A DNA stretch of 15,759 nt, from positions 1-15,759 of the forward strand of contig JAHFVB010000040.1 in assembly GCA_023264755.1 (NCBI GenBank), written 5' to 3'. The notes under the pieces are model-generated. The model was not told where the DNA came from. It made no database searches and worked only from the letters and a program-made list of their open reading frames with translations. The DNA is from Mycobacterium sp. (GTDB lineage: Bacteria > Actinomycetota > Actinomycetes > Mycobacteriales > Mycobacteriaceae). Positions 7,946 to 15,725 of this stretch are shown piece after piece. The number at the start of each line of letters is the position of its first letter. The first letter of the stretch is position 1. Position numbers and translations under genes: made by a program.

Positions 7946-7985
7946 GGGCTGAGCTCAGCCCCAGGGCACTGAGCTAACTCAGCCC
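7946..7985. terminator. Bidirectional terminator-like hairpins between convergent genes
   Basis: GGGCTGAGCTCAGCCC (7946-7961) is a perfect 16-base palindrome in the 44-base gap between the DUF2993 gene and deoC. Directly beside it, GGGC (7964-7967) plus TGAG (7970-7973) pair with CTCA (7978-7981) plus GCCC (7982-7985) around the loop CTAA, which contains the deoC stop. The two stems share the GGGCTGAG/CTCAGCCC element. No U-tract follows; as a pair they could stop transcription from both sides. Confidence 0.55.
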
Positions 7986-8651
7986 GGCCAGCACCGCGCG
8001 CGTGCCCGACAGCCCGAGCCTGGTCGCTCCGGCTTCCAGCATGGCGATCGCATCCGCGGTGGTGCGGATGCCGCCGCTGGCCTTGACGCCGATACCGGGC
8101 CCGACCGCCGCGGCCATCAGTTCGACCGCACGCACCGAGGCACCGCCGGCGGGGTGAAAGCCCGTCGACGTCTTGACGAAGTCCGCGTCGGCAGCGACGG
8201 CGGCCCGGCACACGTCGCGCAAGGTCTGCTCCCCGGCGATGTCGAGCAACGCCGCGGACTCGACGATCACCTTCAGCACCACCTCGGGTACGGCGGCCCG
8301 GACCGCGAGGATGTCGGCGTGGACGGCCGCGAAGTCACCGGCGACCGCTGCCCCGACGTCGATCACCATGTCGACCTCCTGGGCTCCGGCCGCCACCGCG
8401 AGCTGAGCCTCCTGGGCCTTGATTGCCGACACGTGTTTGCCGGAGGGGAATCCGACGACCGTCGCGATGGAGACCTCGAGGGCCGCCGTACGTCGCGCCG
8501 TCGAAACCAGGGTCGGTGAGACGCAGACCGCATAGACCTCGAGCTCGGCGGCCTCCCGGGTCAGCGCCGCGACGTCGGCTTCGGTCGCCTCTGGTTTGAG
8601 CAACGTGTGGTCGACGAGCTCCGCCACCGCGGCCCGGCTCCAGTCAGCCAT
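7974..8651 (-). CDS. deoC: Deoxyribose-phosphate aldolase DeoC
   Basis: Class I aldolase of 225 residues that cleaves 2-deoxyribose-5-phosphate to glyceraldehyde-3-phosphate and acetaldehyde, part of deoxynucleoside catabolism in the cytoplasm. Seen: HTLLKPEAT (15-23), VVGFPSGKH (65-73), [10 protein letters not shown] with the relay Asp94, VLKVIVES with Lys127, the Schiff-base Lys160 in [10 protein letters not shown] and the second active-site Lys190 in VKASGGIRT. Length and motifs match the family, so it is probably active. The ATG at 8651 directly abuts the TAG of the upstream DUF2599 gene with no gap, implying coupled translation. It is the last gene of the minus-strand run and ends in the hairpin region shared with the DUF2993 gene. 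Confidence 0.97.
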   Translation of the reverse strand: MADWSRAAVAELVDHTLLKPEATEADVAALTREAAELEVYAVCVSPTLVSTARRTAALEVSIATVVGFPSGKHVSAIKAQEAQLAVAAGAQEVDMVIDVGAAVAGDFAAVHADILAVRAAVPEVVLKVIVESAALLDIAGEQTLRDVCRAAVAADADFVKTSTGFHPAGGASVRAVELMAAAVGPGIGVKASGGIRTTADAIAMLEAGATRLGLSGTRAVLAGLS

Positions 8652-9062
8652 CTAGAACGGTTCTTCGGAGCCGCCGGGATTACAGCCCGCGGCGATCATC
8701 TGCTGGTCGTCGACCTGAGGGCGCCACGGCTCGAGATTCCAGCTGGCCTTGCCGGGCTCGAAGAGTTCGGCGAAGTCCCAGTGGCACATGAACTGCTCGC
8801 GCATGCCGGGGCTCGACGCTTCGGGCGACAGCGCCAGCACCTCGTGCCAGGCCTCGGCACCTTGCGCATCGGTGCCCGGAATGCCGGCCTCGTGGCGGCC
8901 GGCGGGGGTGGGATAGACGCGCAGACTGCTGAGGTCGCCGTAGTGCACCCAGTGGGCGTCGGCGATGTACGGCGGACCGACGTCGGGGTCGGCCCCGGCG
9001 GGGACCGCCGCAGCCAACCCGAGCCCCGCGGCGAACACCGCGGCGAGCAGCAGACGACGCAT
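8652..9062 (-). CDS. Secreted DUF2599 family protein (Rv0477-like)
   Basis: Small exported protein of 136 residues. The N-terminus MRRLLLAAVFAAGLGLAAAVPAGA is a Sec signal peptide with probable cleavage after AGA, before Asp25. The mature part carries LSSLRVYPTPAGR, FMCHWDFAE, and the DUF2599 core SWNLEPWRPQVDDQQMIAAGCNPG. Two cysteines (CHW and GCN) could form a disulfide after export. Function unknown. It starts 4 bases after the DUF2516 stop, with AGGG close before the ATG, and its own stop touches the deoC start, so the three are probably co-transcribed. Confidence 0.88.
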   Translation of the reverse strand: MRRLLLAAVFAAGLGLAAAVPAGADPDVGPPYIADAHWVHYGDLSSLRVYPTPAGRHEAGIPGTDAQGAEAWHEVLALSPEASSPGMREQFMCHWDFAELFEPGKASWNLEPWRPQVDDQQMIAAGCNPGGSEEPF

Positions 9063-9066
9063 CGCC

Positions 9067-9363
9067 CTACCGCGACTTTCCCTGAACTTCGAGCAACTTG
9101 GGCTTGACGTCGACCAGGTAGATGCCGACCGCCGATGCGGTGATGGCGATGCCCATGATCCCGAGGCCGATGATGTTGGTGACCAGCGCGAGTAGCACGG
9201 CCCCGCCGGTGATTCCCAGCCACGCGTTCTTCGTCATCTTGCCCGCCGCCGGATAGGCATCGGCGCGTTGCAGCGCAGCATGGACGAAGGCGTAGATCGC
9301 CACGATCAGGACGACTATGTGAATACCAAAGAGGACGTACTCCGCAAGGTATTGAAGCTGCAC
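9067..9363 (-). CDS. DUF2516 small membrane protein (Rv0476-like)
   Basis: Protein of 98 residues with three hydrophobic stretches: about 10-30 ([21 protein letters not shown]), 48-68 ([21 protein letters not shown]) and 69-84 ([17 protein letters not shown]). Between them lies the conserved [20 protein letters not shown] loop, and the tail is [12 protein letters not shown], almost as in the M. tuberculosis protein. Role unknown. The start is GTG at 9363; TAGGCT 6 bases upstream suggests a leaderless mRNA separate from hbhA. Next downstream is the DUF2599 gene after 4 bases. Confidence 0.85.
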   Translation of the reverse strand: MQLQYLAEYVLFGIHIVVLIVAIYAFVHAALQRADAYPAAGKMTKNAWLGITGGAVLLALVTNIIGLGIMGIAITASAVGIYLVDVKPKLLEVQGKSR

Positions 9364-9369
9364 GCTCCA

Positions 9370-9375
9370 AGCCTA
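9370..9375 (-). promoter_or_regulatory. Candidate -10 for leaderless DUF2516 transcript
   Basis: TAGGCT (9375 to 9370, minus) ends 6 bases before the GTG at 9363. The string TAGGCTTGGAGCGTG differs in one base from the one at the hydrolase start (6215-6229). This would start a DUF2516-DUF2599-deoC transcript independent of hbhA. Confidence 0.4.
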
Positions 9376-9402
9376 AGCGGGGTACGTCCCCTTCTGCGAA
9401 TT

Positions 9403-9417
9403 CGAGCCTTCGGCCCG
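9403..9417 (-). terminator. Weak hairpin downstream of hbhA
   Basis: In the minus-strand RNA, CGGGCC (9417-9412) pairs with GGCUCG (9408-9403) around GAA, a six-pair stem with one G-U. It lies 8 bases after the hbhA stop and upstream of the DUF2516 promoter-like hexamer. There is no U-tract, so termination is uncertain. Confidence 0.3.
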
Positions 9418-9425
9418 TGCTTCGA

Positions 9426-10034
9426 CTACTTCTGGGTGACCTTCTTGGCCGGGGCCTTCTTGGCGGGCGCCTTCTTGGCCGGAGCCTTCTTGGCGGGAGC
9501 CTTGGCAGCCGTCGCCTTCACCGGCGCGGCGGCCTTCTCGGCCTTCTTCGGCAGTTCGACACCGACTAGCTTGGCGGCGCGCTCGCCGACGGCGCGGGTC
9601 TGGCTGGCCACGGTGCCCAGCGCGTCCTGCGTCAGTTCGACGGCCTGATCCGTCACGCTCTCGACGCGGCTGGCCGCCTCTTCGATCGCGGGCTGGCTAC
9701 GCAGGCGCGCCAGCGCCTCTTCGCCACGCTCGACCAGCTTGTTGTAGGTGGTGGTGGCAGCCTCGGCGTAGCCCTCGGCGGCCTTGCGCAGCTCCTCGCT
9801 GCTCAGGCGGCCACGGATCTCGTCGACCTGGGTGGGCAGTTCTTCGCCCAGCTTGGACAGTCGGGTGCGTCCCTCCTCGACGCGCGCATTGGCGTCGGTG
9901 CGGGCCTCTTCGGCACGCTCACGCAGCGCGGCGACGATCTCGTTGACCGTGGCCAGCGCCAAGTCGGCGGCGCCGACAGCAGCGAGCAACGGGGCCTTCA
10001 GGTCTTCGATGGTCGGTTGGTTCTTCTCGGCCAT
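9426..10034 (-). CDS. hbhA: Heparin-binding hemagglutinin HbhA
   Basis: Surface-associated adhesin of 202 residues, close to the M. tuberculosis length. The N-terminus [27 protein letters not shown] matches the family. Residues about 25-155 are a long, charged helical region likely to form a coiled coil ([18 protein letters not shown]). Residues 163-202 are the Lys/Ala/Pro-rich heparin-binding tail with KAPAK repeats, ending KKVTQK; in M. tuberculosis the tail lysines are methylated. There is no signal peptide, as in known HbhA. The ATG at 10034 has AAGGA 9 bases upstream (10048-10044). It lies 70 bases after the XRE gene; a promoter in that gap is not obvious, so read-through from XRE is possible. 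The tail differs in repeat phrasing from KKAAPAKKAAPAKK of M. tuberculosis. Confidence 0.96.
   Translation of the reverse strand: MAEKNQPTIEDLKAPLLAAVGAADLALATVNEIVAALRERAEEARTDANARVEEGRTRLSKLGEELPTQVDEIRGRLSSEELRKAAEGYAEAATTTYNKLVERGEEALARLRSQPAIEEAASRVESVTDQAVELTQDALGTVASQTRAVGERAAKLVGVELPKKAEKAAAPVKATAAKAPAKKAPAKKAPAKKAPAKKVTQK
9441..9500 (-). repeat. Four 15-bp repeats encoding the KAPAK tail of HbhA
   Basis: Units at 9441-9455, 9456-9470, 9471-9485 and 9486-9500 each begin CTTCTTGGC on the plus strand and differ at a few third-codon positions. They encode Lys-Ala-Pro-Ala-Lys in the heparin-binding tail. Silent differences between units suggest an older array held by protein selection, unlike the perfect array in the neighbouring XRE gene. 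Confidence 0.8.
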
Positions 10035-10104
10035 GATGGTGATTCCTTTCCTTGCGTCCTTGCGGATCTACTACTCGTGGTTCTTGGTGACAGTCGATCG
10101 GGTG

Positions 10105-10659
10105 TTATTCAGGGGCGGACTCCTCGGTGCTCTCGTCGCCTACCGCCTTGGCCGATAGCGCCGCCGGGGCGGCTCCGGCATCCAACGTCGCCGCCGGGGC
10201 GGCTCCGGCATCCAACGTCGCCGCCGGGGCGGCTCCGGCATCCAACGTCGCCGCCGGGGCGGCTCCGGCATCCAACGTCGCCGCCGGGGCGGCTCCGGCG
10301 TTCTGCTCCACGAACGACGTGTAAATCTCCAGCAGCGCCTGCTTCTGCCGTTCGTTGATCGCGGTGTCGGCGATGACGGCGTCGCGGACGTCGCTCGCCT
10401 CGCTGGGCTCGAGCATTCCGGCCCTGACGTAGAGCACCTCGGCAGATACCCGAAGCGCCTTCGCGATCTGGTTCAGCACTTCAGCCGAGGGCTTGCGCAG
10501 CCCCCGCTCGATCTGGCTCAGGTACGGGTTGCTCACCCCGGCCTTCTCGGCCAGCTGCCGCACCGAAACCTGCGCAGCTTCGCGCTGGGCTCGGATGAAG
10601 CTCCCGATGTCTTGCGCGGCGTTGGTGACCACGGCGGCGAGGTTCTCGTCGTGTGCCAT
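10105..10659 (-). CDS. XRE-family regulator with repeat-expanded C-terminus (Rv0474-like)
   Basis: DNA-binding regulator of 184 residues. A helix-turn-helix of the XRE/Cro type lies at about 18-75 (IGSFIRAQREAAQVSV, SNPYLSQIERGLRKPS), followed by a conserved helical stretch to about 118 (INERQKQALLEIYTSF). Residues 121-167 are 4.7 copies of AGAAPAATLD, then an acidic end (DESTEESAPE). The M. tuberculosis homologue, about 140 residues, lacks this array as I recall, and has been reported as a copper-responsive repressor of rpoB; whether that applies here is unknown. The ATG at 10659 has an excellent GGAGGAGG 6 bases upstream. It lies upstream of hbhA in the same direction. The tail probably projects as a flexible linker and does not alter the DNA-binding domain. 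Confidence 0.93.
   Translation of the reverse strand: MAHDENLAAVVTNAAQDIGSFIRAQREAAQVSVRQLAEKAGVSNPYLSQIERGLRKPSAEVLNQIAKALRVSAEVLYVRAGMLEPSEASDVRDAVIADTAINERQKQALLEIYTSFVEQNAGAAPAATLDAGAAPAATLDAGAAPAATLDAGAAPAATLDAGAAPAALSAKAVGDESTEESAPE
10159..10299. repeat. Perfect 30-bp tandem repeat (VNTR-like), 4.7 copies
   Basis: Four identical 30-base units run 10159-10188, 10189-10218, 10219-10248 and 10249-10278, and a fifth identical 21-base part runs 10279-10299. Each unit contains GCCGCC-GG-GGCGGC, which can fold into a hairpin. The period is ten codons, so copy-number change keeps the XRE reading frame. The identity of all units indicates recent expansion. It resembles mycobacterial variable-number repeat loci in unit size, but lies within a coding sequence. 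Confidence 0.95.
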
Positions 10660-10689
10660 GTTTCGCCTCCTCCGTCTCGGGTATCCGAA

Positions 10690-10743
10690 GTGCTACGGAT
10701 CAACCGTACGACGGGGTGCTAACTTTTGCAAGCACTTGCTAGC
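10690..10743 (-). promoter_or_regulatory. Promoter and candidate operator of the XRE gene
   Basis: On the minus strand TTGCAA (10731-10726) and TACGGT (10708-10703) are separated by exactly 17 bases, a good -35/-10 pair, giving a leader of about 36 bases with GGAGGAGG. The dyad GCAAG-CA-CTTGC (10728-10739) overlaps the -35. GTGCTA occurs at 10690-10695 and 10716-10721 on the plus strand, one copy in the spacer and one near the predicted start of transcription. Autoregulation by the XRE protein through these sites is inferred. Confidence 0.5.
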
Positions 10744-10748
10744 GCAGG

Positions 10749-12098
10749 TCAGAAGAGCAGTTGGGCTATCGAGTAGATGATCAGTCCGGCCAGCGACCCC
10801 ACCACGGTGCCGTTGATGCGAATGAATTGCAGGTCACGACCCACATGCAATTCGATGCGGCGACTGGCCTCTTCGCCATCCCAACGCTCGATGGTGTCGG
10901 TGATGATCGCCGTGATCTCCGTTCCGTACTGGGACACCAGGTGCTGCGCCGCCCGCACGATCCAGTTGTCGACCTTGTCGCGCAGCTCGACGTCGTCACG
11001 CAACGACTCCCCGATGCTCACGACGGAGTCCGCGATGCGGCCTCGCAGCGCCGACGAGGGGTCGTCGACCGCCTCGACGATGATGCGTTTGGCGGCATTC
11101 CACGCGGTTTCGGCTGCTCGCGTGACCTCGTCGCGGGCCATCACCTGCTCCTTGACCTTCTCGGCGCGCGCCACGGTCGCCTCGTCGTTCTGCAGGTCGT
11201 CGGCGAACTCGAACAGGAACTTGGTGGCCGAACGGCGCAGCTCGTGATCCGGGTTGCGCCGCACCTTGTCGGTGAAGTCCATGAGCTCGCGGTGGATGCG
11301 ATCACCGATCAGACTGTCAACCCATCGGGGCGACCAGGACGGCGAGTCGCGTTCGATGACCCGCTCGATGGTGTCCCCCGCGTTCAGCGACCACTGGAAC
11401 GCTCGGTCGGCCAGCAGCTGAATCAGCGCCTCCTGGCGTCCCTCCTCGAGCAGCGACGTCAAGACTCGGCCGATGGGCGGACCCCACTGTGGTTCGGCCA
11501 CGCGTTTGACAATCATGCGGTCCAACAACTGCTGGATGTCCTCGTCCCGCAGCAGCTCCACGACCACCCGAAGCACCGTCGACGCCTCGGTCGCCACCCG
11601 CTCGGCGTGGGGACCCTCGGACAACCACTTGCCCATCCGGCCCGCCACCTGCGCATCGCGCAGCTTGGCCTCCACGACGTCGGGAGACATGAAGTTCTCG
11701 CGAACGAACGTTCCGAGGCCCTCGCCGAGCTGGTCCTTCTTGCGCGGAATGATCGCGGTGTGCGGGATGGGGATGCCGAGCGGATGCTTGAACAGCGCCG
11801 TAACGGCAAACCAATCCGCGAGCGCCCCCACCATGCCGGCCTCCGCGGCGGCGCGGACGTACCCGATCCAGGGCGCCGCCCCGCCCGCCGTCATCCCACG
11901 GGACTGGGCCCACGTGCAGGCCAGAAAGATCACGGTCGCCCCGACGAGGAAGCTCAGCGCGAAGAGCTTCATCCGACGCAATCCACGACGACGTTGGGCG
12001 TCGGCAACGCTGTCCACGCCAGCAAGCGATTCGGCGAAGCTCGCCCGCGAACTCTCGCTGGGCCCGGAAGTCGCATCTCGGGTCTGTTGACTGGCCAC
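10749..12098 (-). CDS. DUF445 family membrane protein (Rv0473-like)
   Basis: Protein of 449 residues. A Ser/Ala-rich N-terminus is followed by one membrane helix at 44-63 (KLFALSFLVGATVIFLACTW). The DUF445 hallmark GMVGALADWFAVTALFKHPLGIPIPHTAIIP lies at about 88-118 as shorter blocks ADWFAVTALF and HPLGIPIPHTAIIP. A long, mostly helical, charged middle (130-420) precedes a C-terminal hydrophobic helix, VVGSLAGLIIYSIAQLLF. It is probably membrane-anchored at both ends; biochemical function unknown. The start is GTG at 12098; AGGGG lies 11 bases upstream, a rather distant ribosome-binding site, so the start is less certain. It is divergent from the TetR gene and 89 bases upstream of the XRE gene. 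Confidence 0.88.
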   Translation of the reverse strand: MASQQTRDATSGPSESSRASFAESLAGVDSVADAQRRRGLRRMKLFALSFLVGATVIFLACTWAQSRGMTAGGAAPWIGYVRAAAEAGMVGALADWFAVTALFKHPLGIPIPHTAIIPRKKDQLGEGLGTFVRENFMSPDVVEAKLRDAQVAGRMGKWLSEGPHAERVATEASTVLRVVVELLRDEDIQQLLDRMIVKRVAEPQWGPPIGRVLTSLLEEGRQEALIQLLADRAFQWSLNAGDTIERVIERDSPSWSPRWVDSLIGDRIHRELMDFTDKVRRNPDHELRRSATKFLFEFADDLQNDEATVARAEKVKEQVMARDEVTRAAETAWNAAKRIIVEAVDDPSSALRGRIADSVVSIGESLRDDVELRDKVDNWIVRAAQHLVSQYGTEITAIITDTIERWDGEEASRRIELHVGRDLQFIRINGTVVGSLAGLIIYSIAQLLF

Positions 12099-12132
12099 GA
12101 ATCCATCATCCCCTGTTCGGACGAGCCCACTC

Positions 12133-12170
12133 CGGCCGAGCGGCCCGTTGTGGCAGATCGGCCGTATTAT
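12133..12170 (+). promoter_or_regulatory. tetR promoter with candidate operator
   Basis: TATTAT (12165-12170) is a near-consensus -10, rare in this GC-rich context; transcription would start near 12177, with AGGGA (12182-12186) before the ATG at 12191. The palindrome CGGCCG occurs at 12133-12138 and, directly against the -10, at 12159-12164, 26 bases apart. This is a possible TetR operator in the shared region with the DUF445 gene. No matching minus-strand -10 is clear. Confidence 0.5.
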
Positions 12171-12190
12171 CGAGAAGAACTAGGGAATGG

Positions 12191-12895
12191 ATGACCGCGA
12201 CAGTGGCACAGCAGACCCCGGCCGGGGTAGTCAAAACCGATGGGCGTAAGAAGCGCTGGCACCAACACAAGGTCGACCGTCGAAACGAGCTGGTCGACGG
12301 CACTTTGGAGGCCATCCGGCAACGTGGCAGCAACGTCAGCATGGACGAGATCGCGGCCGAGATCGGGGTCTCCAAGACCGTGCTGTACCGCTACTTCGTC
12401 GACAAGAACGACCTGACGACGGCGGTGATGATGTGCTTTGCGCAGACCACGCTGATCCCCAACATGGCCGCCGCACTGTCGTCGAACTTGGACGGGTTCG
12501 CCCTGACTCGCGAGATCATCCGCGTCTACGTCGACACCGTCGCCGCCGAGCCCGAGATCTATCCGTTCGTGATGGCGAACAACTCGGCCAGCAAGAGCAA
12601 GGCCGTCGCCGACTCCGAGCAGATCATCGCGCGCATGCTCGGCGTCATGCTGCGCAGGCGGATGCAGCAGGAGGGCATGGACACCCACGGCGCCGACCCC
12701 TGGGCGTTCATGATCGTCGGCGGCGTGCAACTGGCCACCCACTCGTGGATGTCGAACCGACGGATGAGCGCCGACGACCTGATCGACTACTTGACCATGT
12801 TGTCGTGGAACGCGTTGCGCGGCATCGTCGAGGCCAACGGTTCGCTGGAGAAGTTCAACTCGATGCCCCATCCTTCCCCGAGTTTGCCGACCTAG
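12191..12895 (+). CDS. TetR-family transcriptional regulator (Rv0472c-like)
   Basis: Ligand-responsive repressor type protein of 234 residues, equal to the length of the M. tuberculosis homologue as remembered. The basic N-terminus (GRKKRWHQHKVDRR) leads to the TetR helix-turn-helix at about 33-76 (VSMDEIAAEIGVSKTVLYRYFVDKNDL in blocks IAAEIGVSKT and LYRYFVDK). The rest is the helical ligand and dimer domain; the ligand is unknown. The ATG at 12191 is preferred over the out-of-frame ATG at 12187, and AGGGA lies 4 bases upstream. It is divergent from DUF445 and followed within 20 bases by ppk2, which it may control together with itself. Confidence 0.92.
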   Translation: MTATVAQQTPAGVVKTDGRKKRWHQHKVDRRNELVDGTLEAIRQRGSNVSMDEIAAEIGVSKTVLYRYFVDKNDLTTAVMMCFAQTTLIPNMAAALSSNLDGFALTREIIRVYVDTVAAEPEIYPFVMANNSASKSKAVADSEQIIARMLGVMLRRRMQQEGMDTHGADPWAFMIVGGVQLATHSWMSNRRMSADDLIDYLTMLSWNALRGIVEANGSLEKFNSMPHPSPSLPT

Positions 12896-12911
12896 CTGCT
12901 TGACTGTGCGG

Positions 12912-13778
12912 ATGAGCAGGACGACCGATCTTCCGCCCCCGTGGACCCACGAGCCGCACCGCCACCTCGAGTTCTCCCCCGGCGCGAAGGTCGCCGACAT
13001 CAAGACCAACTCCACCCCCGGGTTCAAGGGGTCCAAGTCCGACGCCCCCGCCCTGCAGGCCGAACGCAACGAGCGCTTCGCCGACCTGCAGGAGCGGCTG
13101 TACGCCGCCGGGCGCGAGGGCGACACCCGTTCGCTTCTGCTGGTGCTGCAGGGCATGGATACCGCGGGCAAGGGTGGCATCGTCAAACACGTTGTAGGAG
13201 CGGGCAATCCACAGGGCATCGACTACACCAGCTTCGGCAAGCCCACCGCCGAAGAGCTCGCCCACCACTATTTGTGGCGAATCCGCAACGCGTTGCCTGC
13301 CGCGGGCCAGATCGGCGTGTTCGACCGTTCGCACTATGAGGACGTGCTGATCGTGCGCGTACACGACCTGGTGCCGCCGGACGTGTGGAGCACCAGGTAC
13401 GACGAAATCAACGCCTTCGAGAAGGAGTTGGTCGACGCGGGCACGACGATCGTGAAGGTCGCGATGTTCGTGTCACTCGCCGAGCAGAAGGCGCGGCTGG
13501 CCAAGCGACTGCGCCGGCCCGACAAGTACTGGAAGTACAACCCCGCCGACATCGATGAGCGACTGCTGTGGCCGAAGTACCAGGAGGCCTACCAGGCCGT
13601 GCTGGACAAGACCTCGACCGAGTACGCGCCCTGGCACGTCGTCCCGTGTGACCGGAAGTGGTACAGCCGGCTGGCCATCACCGAGTTGCTGATCGAGGCC
13701 CTCGAGGGATTCGACTTGTCTTGGCCGCCAGCCGATTTCGACATCCACGCGGAGAAGAAGCGGCTGGCCAAGGCCTGA
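12912..13778 (+). CDS. PPK2-family polyphosphate kinase
   Basis: Cytoplasmic enzyme transferring phosphate between polyphosphate and nucleotides. From ATG 12912 it has 288 residues; GTG 12906 and TTG 12900 are in-frame alternatives and no ribosome-binding site decides. Seen: Walker A GMDTAGKGG (81-89), NPQGIDYTSFGKPTAEEL (99-116), YLWRIRNALP, Walker B-type FDRSHYEDVL (137-146), and the lid KRLRRPDKYWKYNPADIDER (198-217). The blocks NPQG...SF, YLWRI and RSHYEDVLIVRVH resemble class III PPK2, which can phosphorylate both AMP and ADP; class assignment is from memory. No such gene is recalled at this place in M. tuberculosis, whose ppk2 is elsewhere. It begins 16 bases after the tetR stop, so it is probably co-transcribed. 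It converges on umaA with only 6 bases between stops. Confidence 0.93.
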   Translation: MSRTTDLPPPWTHEPHRHLEFSPGAKVADIKTNSTPGFKGSKSDAPALQAERNERFADLQERLYAAGREGDTRSLLLVLQGMDTAGKGGIVKHVVGAGNPQGIDYTSFGKPTAEELAHHYLWRIRNALPAAGQIGVFDRSHYEDVLIVRVHDLVPPDVWSTRYDEINAFEKELVDAGTTIVKVAMFVSLAEQKARLAKRLRRPDKYWKYNPADIDERLLWPKYQEAYQAVLDKTSTEYAPWHVVPCDRKWYSRLAITELLIEALEGFDLSWPPADFDIHAEKKRLAKA

Positions 13779-13784
13779 CTCCGG

Positions 13785-14852
<1,068 letters not shown>

Positions 14853-15725
14853 TCAATATGTGTAAAAGCCCTTGCCGGACTTCTTGCCGAGTTGGCCAGC
14901 CTCGACCATGCGCTGCAGCAACGGTGGCGGCCCGTACAGCGGCTCCTTGAACTCCTCGTACATCTTGTCGGCGATCAGCTTGAGCGTGTCGAGCCCGATC
15001 AGGTCCGACAGCCGCAGCGGCCCCATCGGGTGCGAGAGCCCTGCGACGACCGCCGTATCGATGTCCTCGATGGTGGCCACGCCGGCCTCGGCCATCCGAA
15101 CGGCGGCCAGCAGATAGGGCACCAGCAGCGCGTTGACGACGAAGCCCGACCGGTCCGAGCAACGCACCACCTGCTTGCCGAGCACCGCACTGGCGAACTG
15201 CTCGGTCCTGGCTAGCGCAGCTTCGGTGGTGACGAGCGTTCCGACCAACTCGACGAGCGGTAGCACCGGCACCGGATTGAAGAAGTGCAGCCCCAGCACC
15301 CGGCCCGGATTCTTGGTGGCCGCGGCGATCTTCATGATCGGGATGCTGGAGGTGTTGGACGCCAACACCGCGTCCGGATCGGCGATGACCTCGTCGAGTT
15401 CGGCGAACACCTTGGCCTTGACCGCAGCGTCCTCGATGATCGCCTCGATGACCAACTGACGGTCGGCGAGGTCGGCCAGACGAGTGGTGAAGTGCAGCCT
15501 GGCCAGCGCGATCTCGCGGTCGTCCGCGGCCATCTTGCCCTTGGCGACGGCGCGCTCCAAGGACTTCGTGATGCGCTCGCGACCGGCCTCGACCAGCGCC
15601 TCGGTGGGCTCGTAGACCAGCACGTCGACACCGGCGCGCACCGAGACTTCGGCGATGCCTGCGCCCATCTGCCCGGCGCCGACGACGCCTACGCGTTCAA
15701 TGGGTTTGTCGAGGTCCGTGCTCAT
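14853..15725 (-). CDS. fadB2: 3-hydroxybutyryl-CoA dehydrogenase FadB2
   Basis: Cytoplasmic NAD(P)-dependent oxidoreductase interconverting 3-hydroxyacyl-CoA and 3-oxoacyl-CoA, 290 residues. Seen: the Rossmann motif GAGQMGAGIA (16-25), Glu39 at the end of the second strand (VYEPTEA), SNTSSIP (123-129), and catalytic His147 with Glu159 in LHFFNPVPVLPLVELVG, with Asn150. The C-terminal helical domain includes RSGFVVNALLVPYLLAA and HPMGPLRLSDLIGLD and ends KKSGKGFYTY, a typical family end. The ATG at 15725 has GGAGA 7 bases upstream (15737-15733). In M. tuberculosis icl1 precedes fadB2; its end would lie just beyond the right edge. It is in the same direction as umaA, with a 183-base gap. Confidence 0.96.
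   Translation of the reverse strand: MSTDLDKPIERVGVVGAGQMGAGIAEVSVRAGVDVLVYEPTEALVEAGRERITKSLERAVAKGKMAADDREIALARLHFTTRLADLADRQLVIEAIIEDAAVKAKVFAELDEVIADPDAVLASNTSSIPIMKIAAATKNPGRVLGLHFFNPVPVLPLVELVGTLVTTEAALARTEQFASAVLGKQVVRCSDRSGFVVNALLVPYLLAAVRMAEAGVATIEDIDTAVVAGLSHPMGPLRLSDLIGLDTLKLIADKMYEEFKEPLYGPPPLLQRMVEAGQLGKKSGKGFYTY

Noticed and set aside
9426..9560. Histone H1-like (Hlp/HupB) identity suggested by the Lys/Ala/Pro tail
   Set aside because: There is no HU domain at the N-terminus; the HbhA N-terminus, coiled coil and gene neighbourhood fit HbhA.
10159..10299. CRISPR array
   Set aside because: The units are contiguous and identical, with no spacers of differing sequence; this is a tandem repeat.
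10127..10324. Plus-strand open frames across the tandem repeat in the XRE gene
   Set aside because: The repeat lacks stop codons in several frames, so open frames arise automatically; the minus-strand frame has the ribosome-binding site, the promoter and the conserved HTH.
10761..12194. Long plus-strand open frame opposite DUF445
   Set aside because: It is antisense to a clearly conserved DUF445 protein, has no recognisable motifs, and its composition is typical of a GC-rich shadow frame.
12167..13219. Long minus-strand open frame across tetR and ppk2
   Set aside because: It spans the opposite strand of two recognised genes with HTH and Walker motifs and contains no domain.
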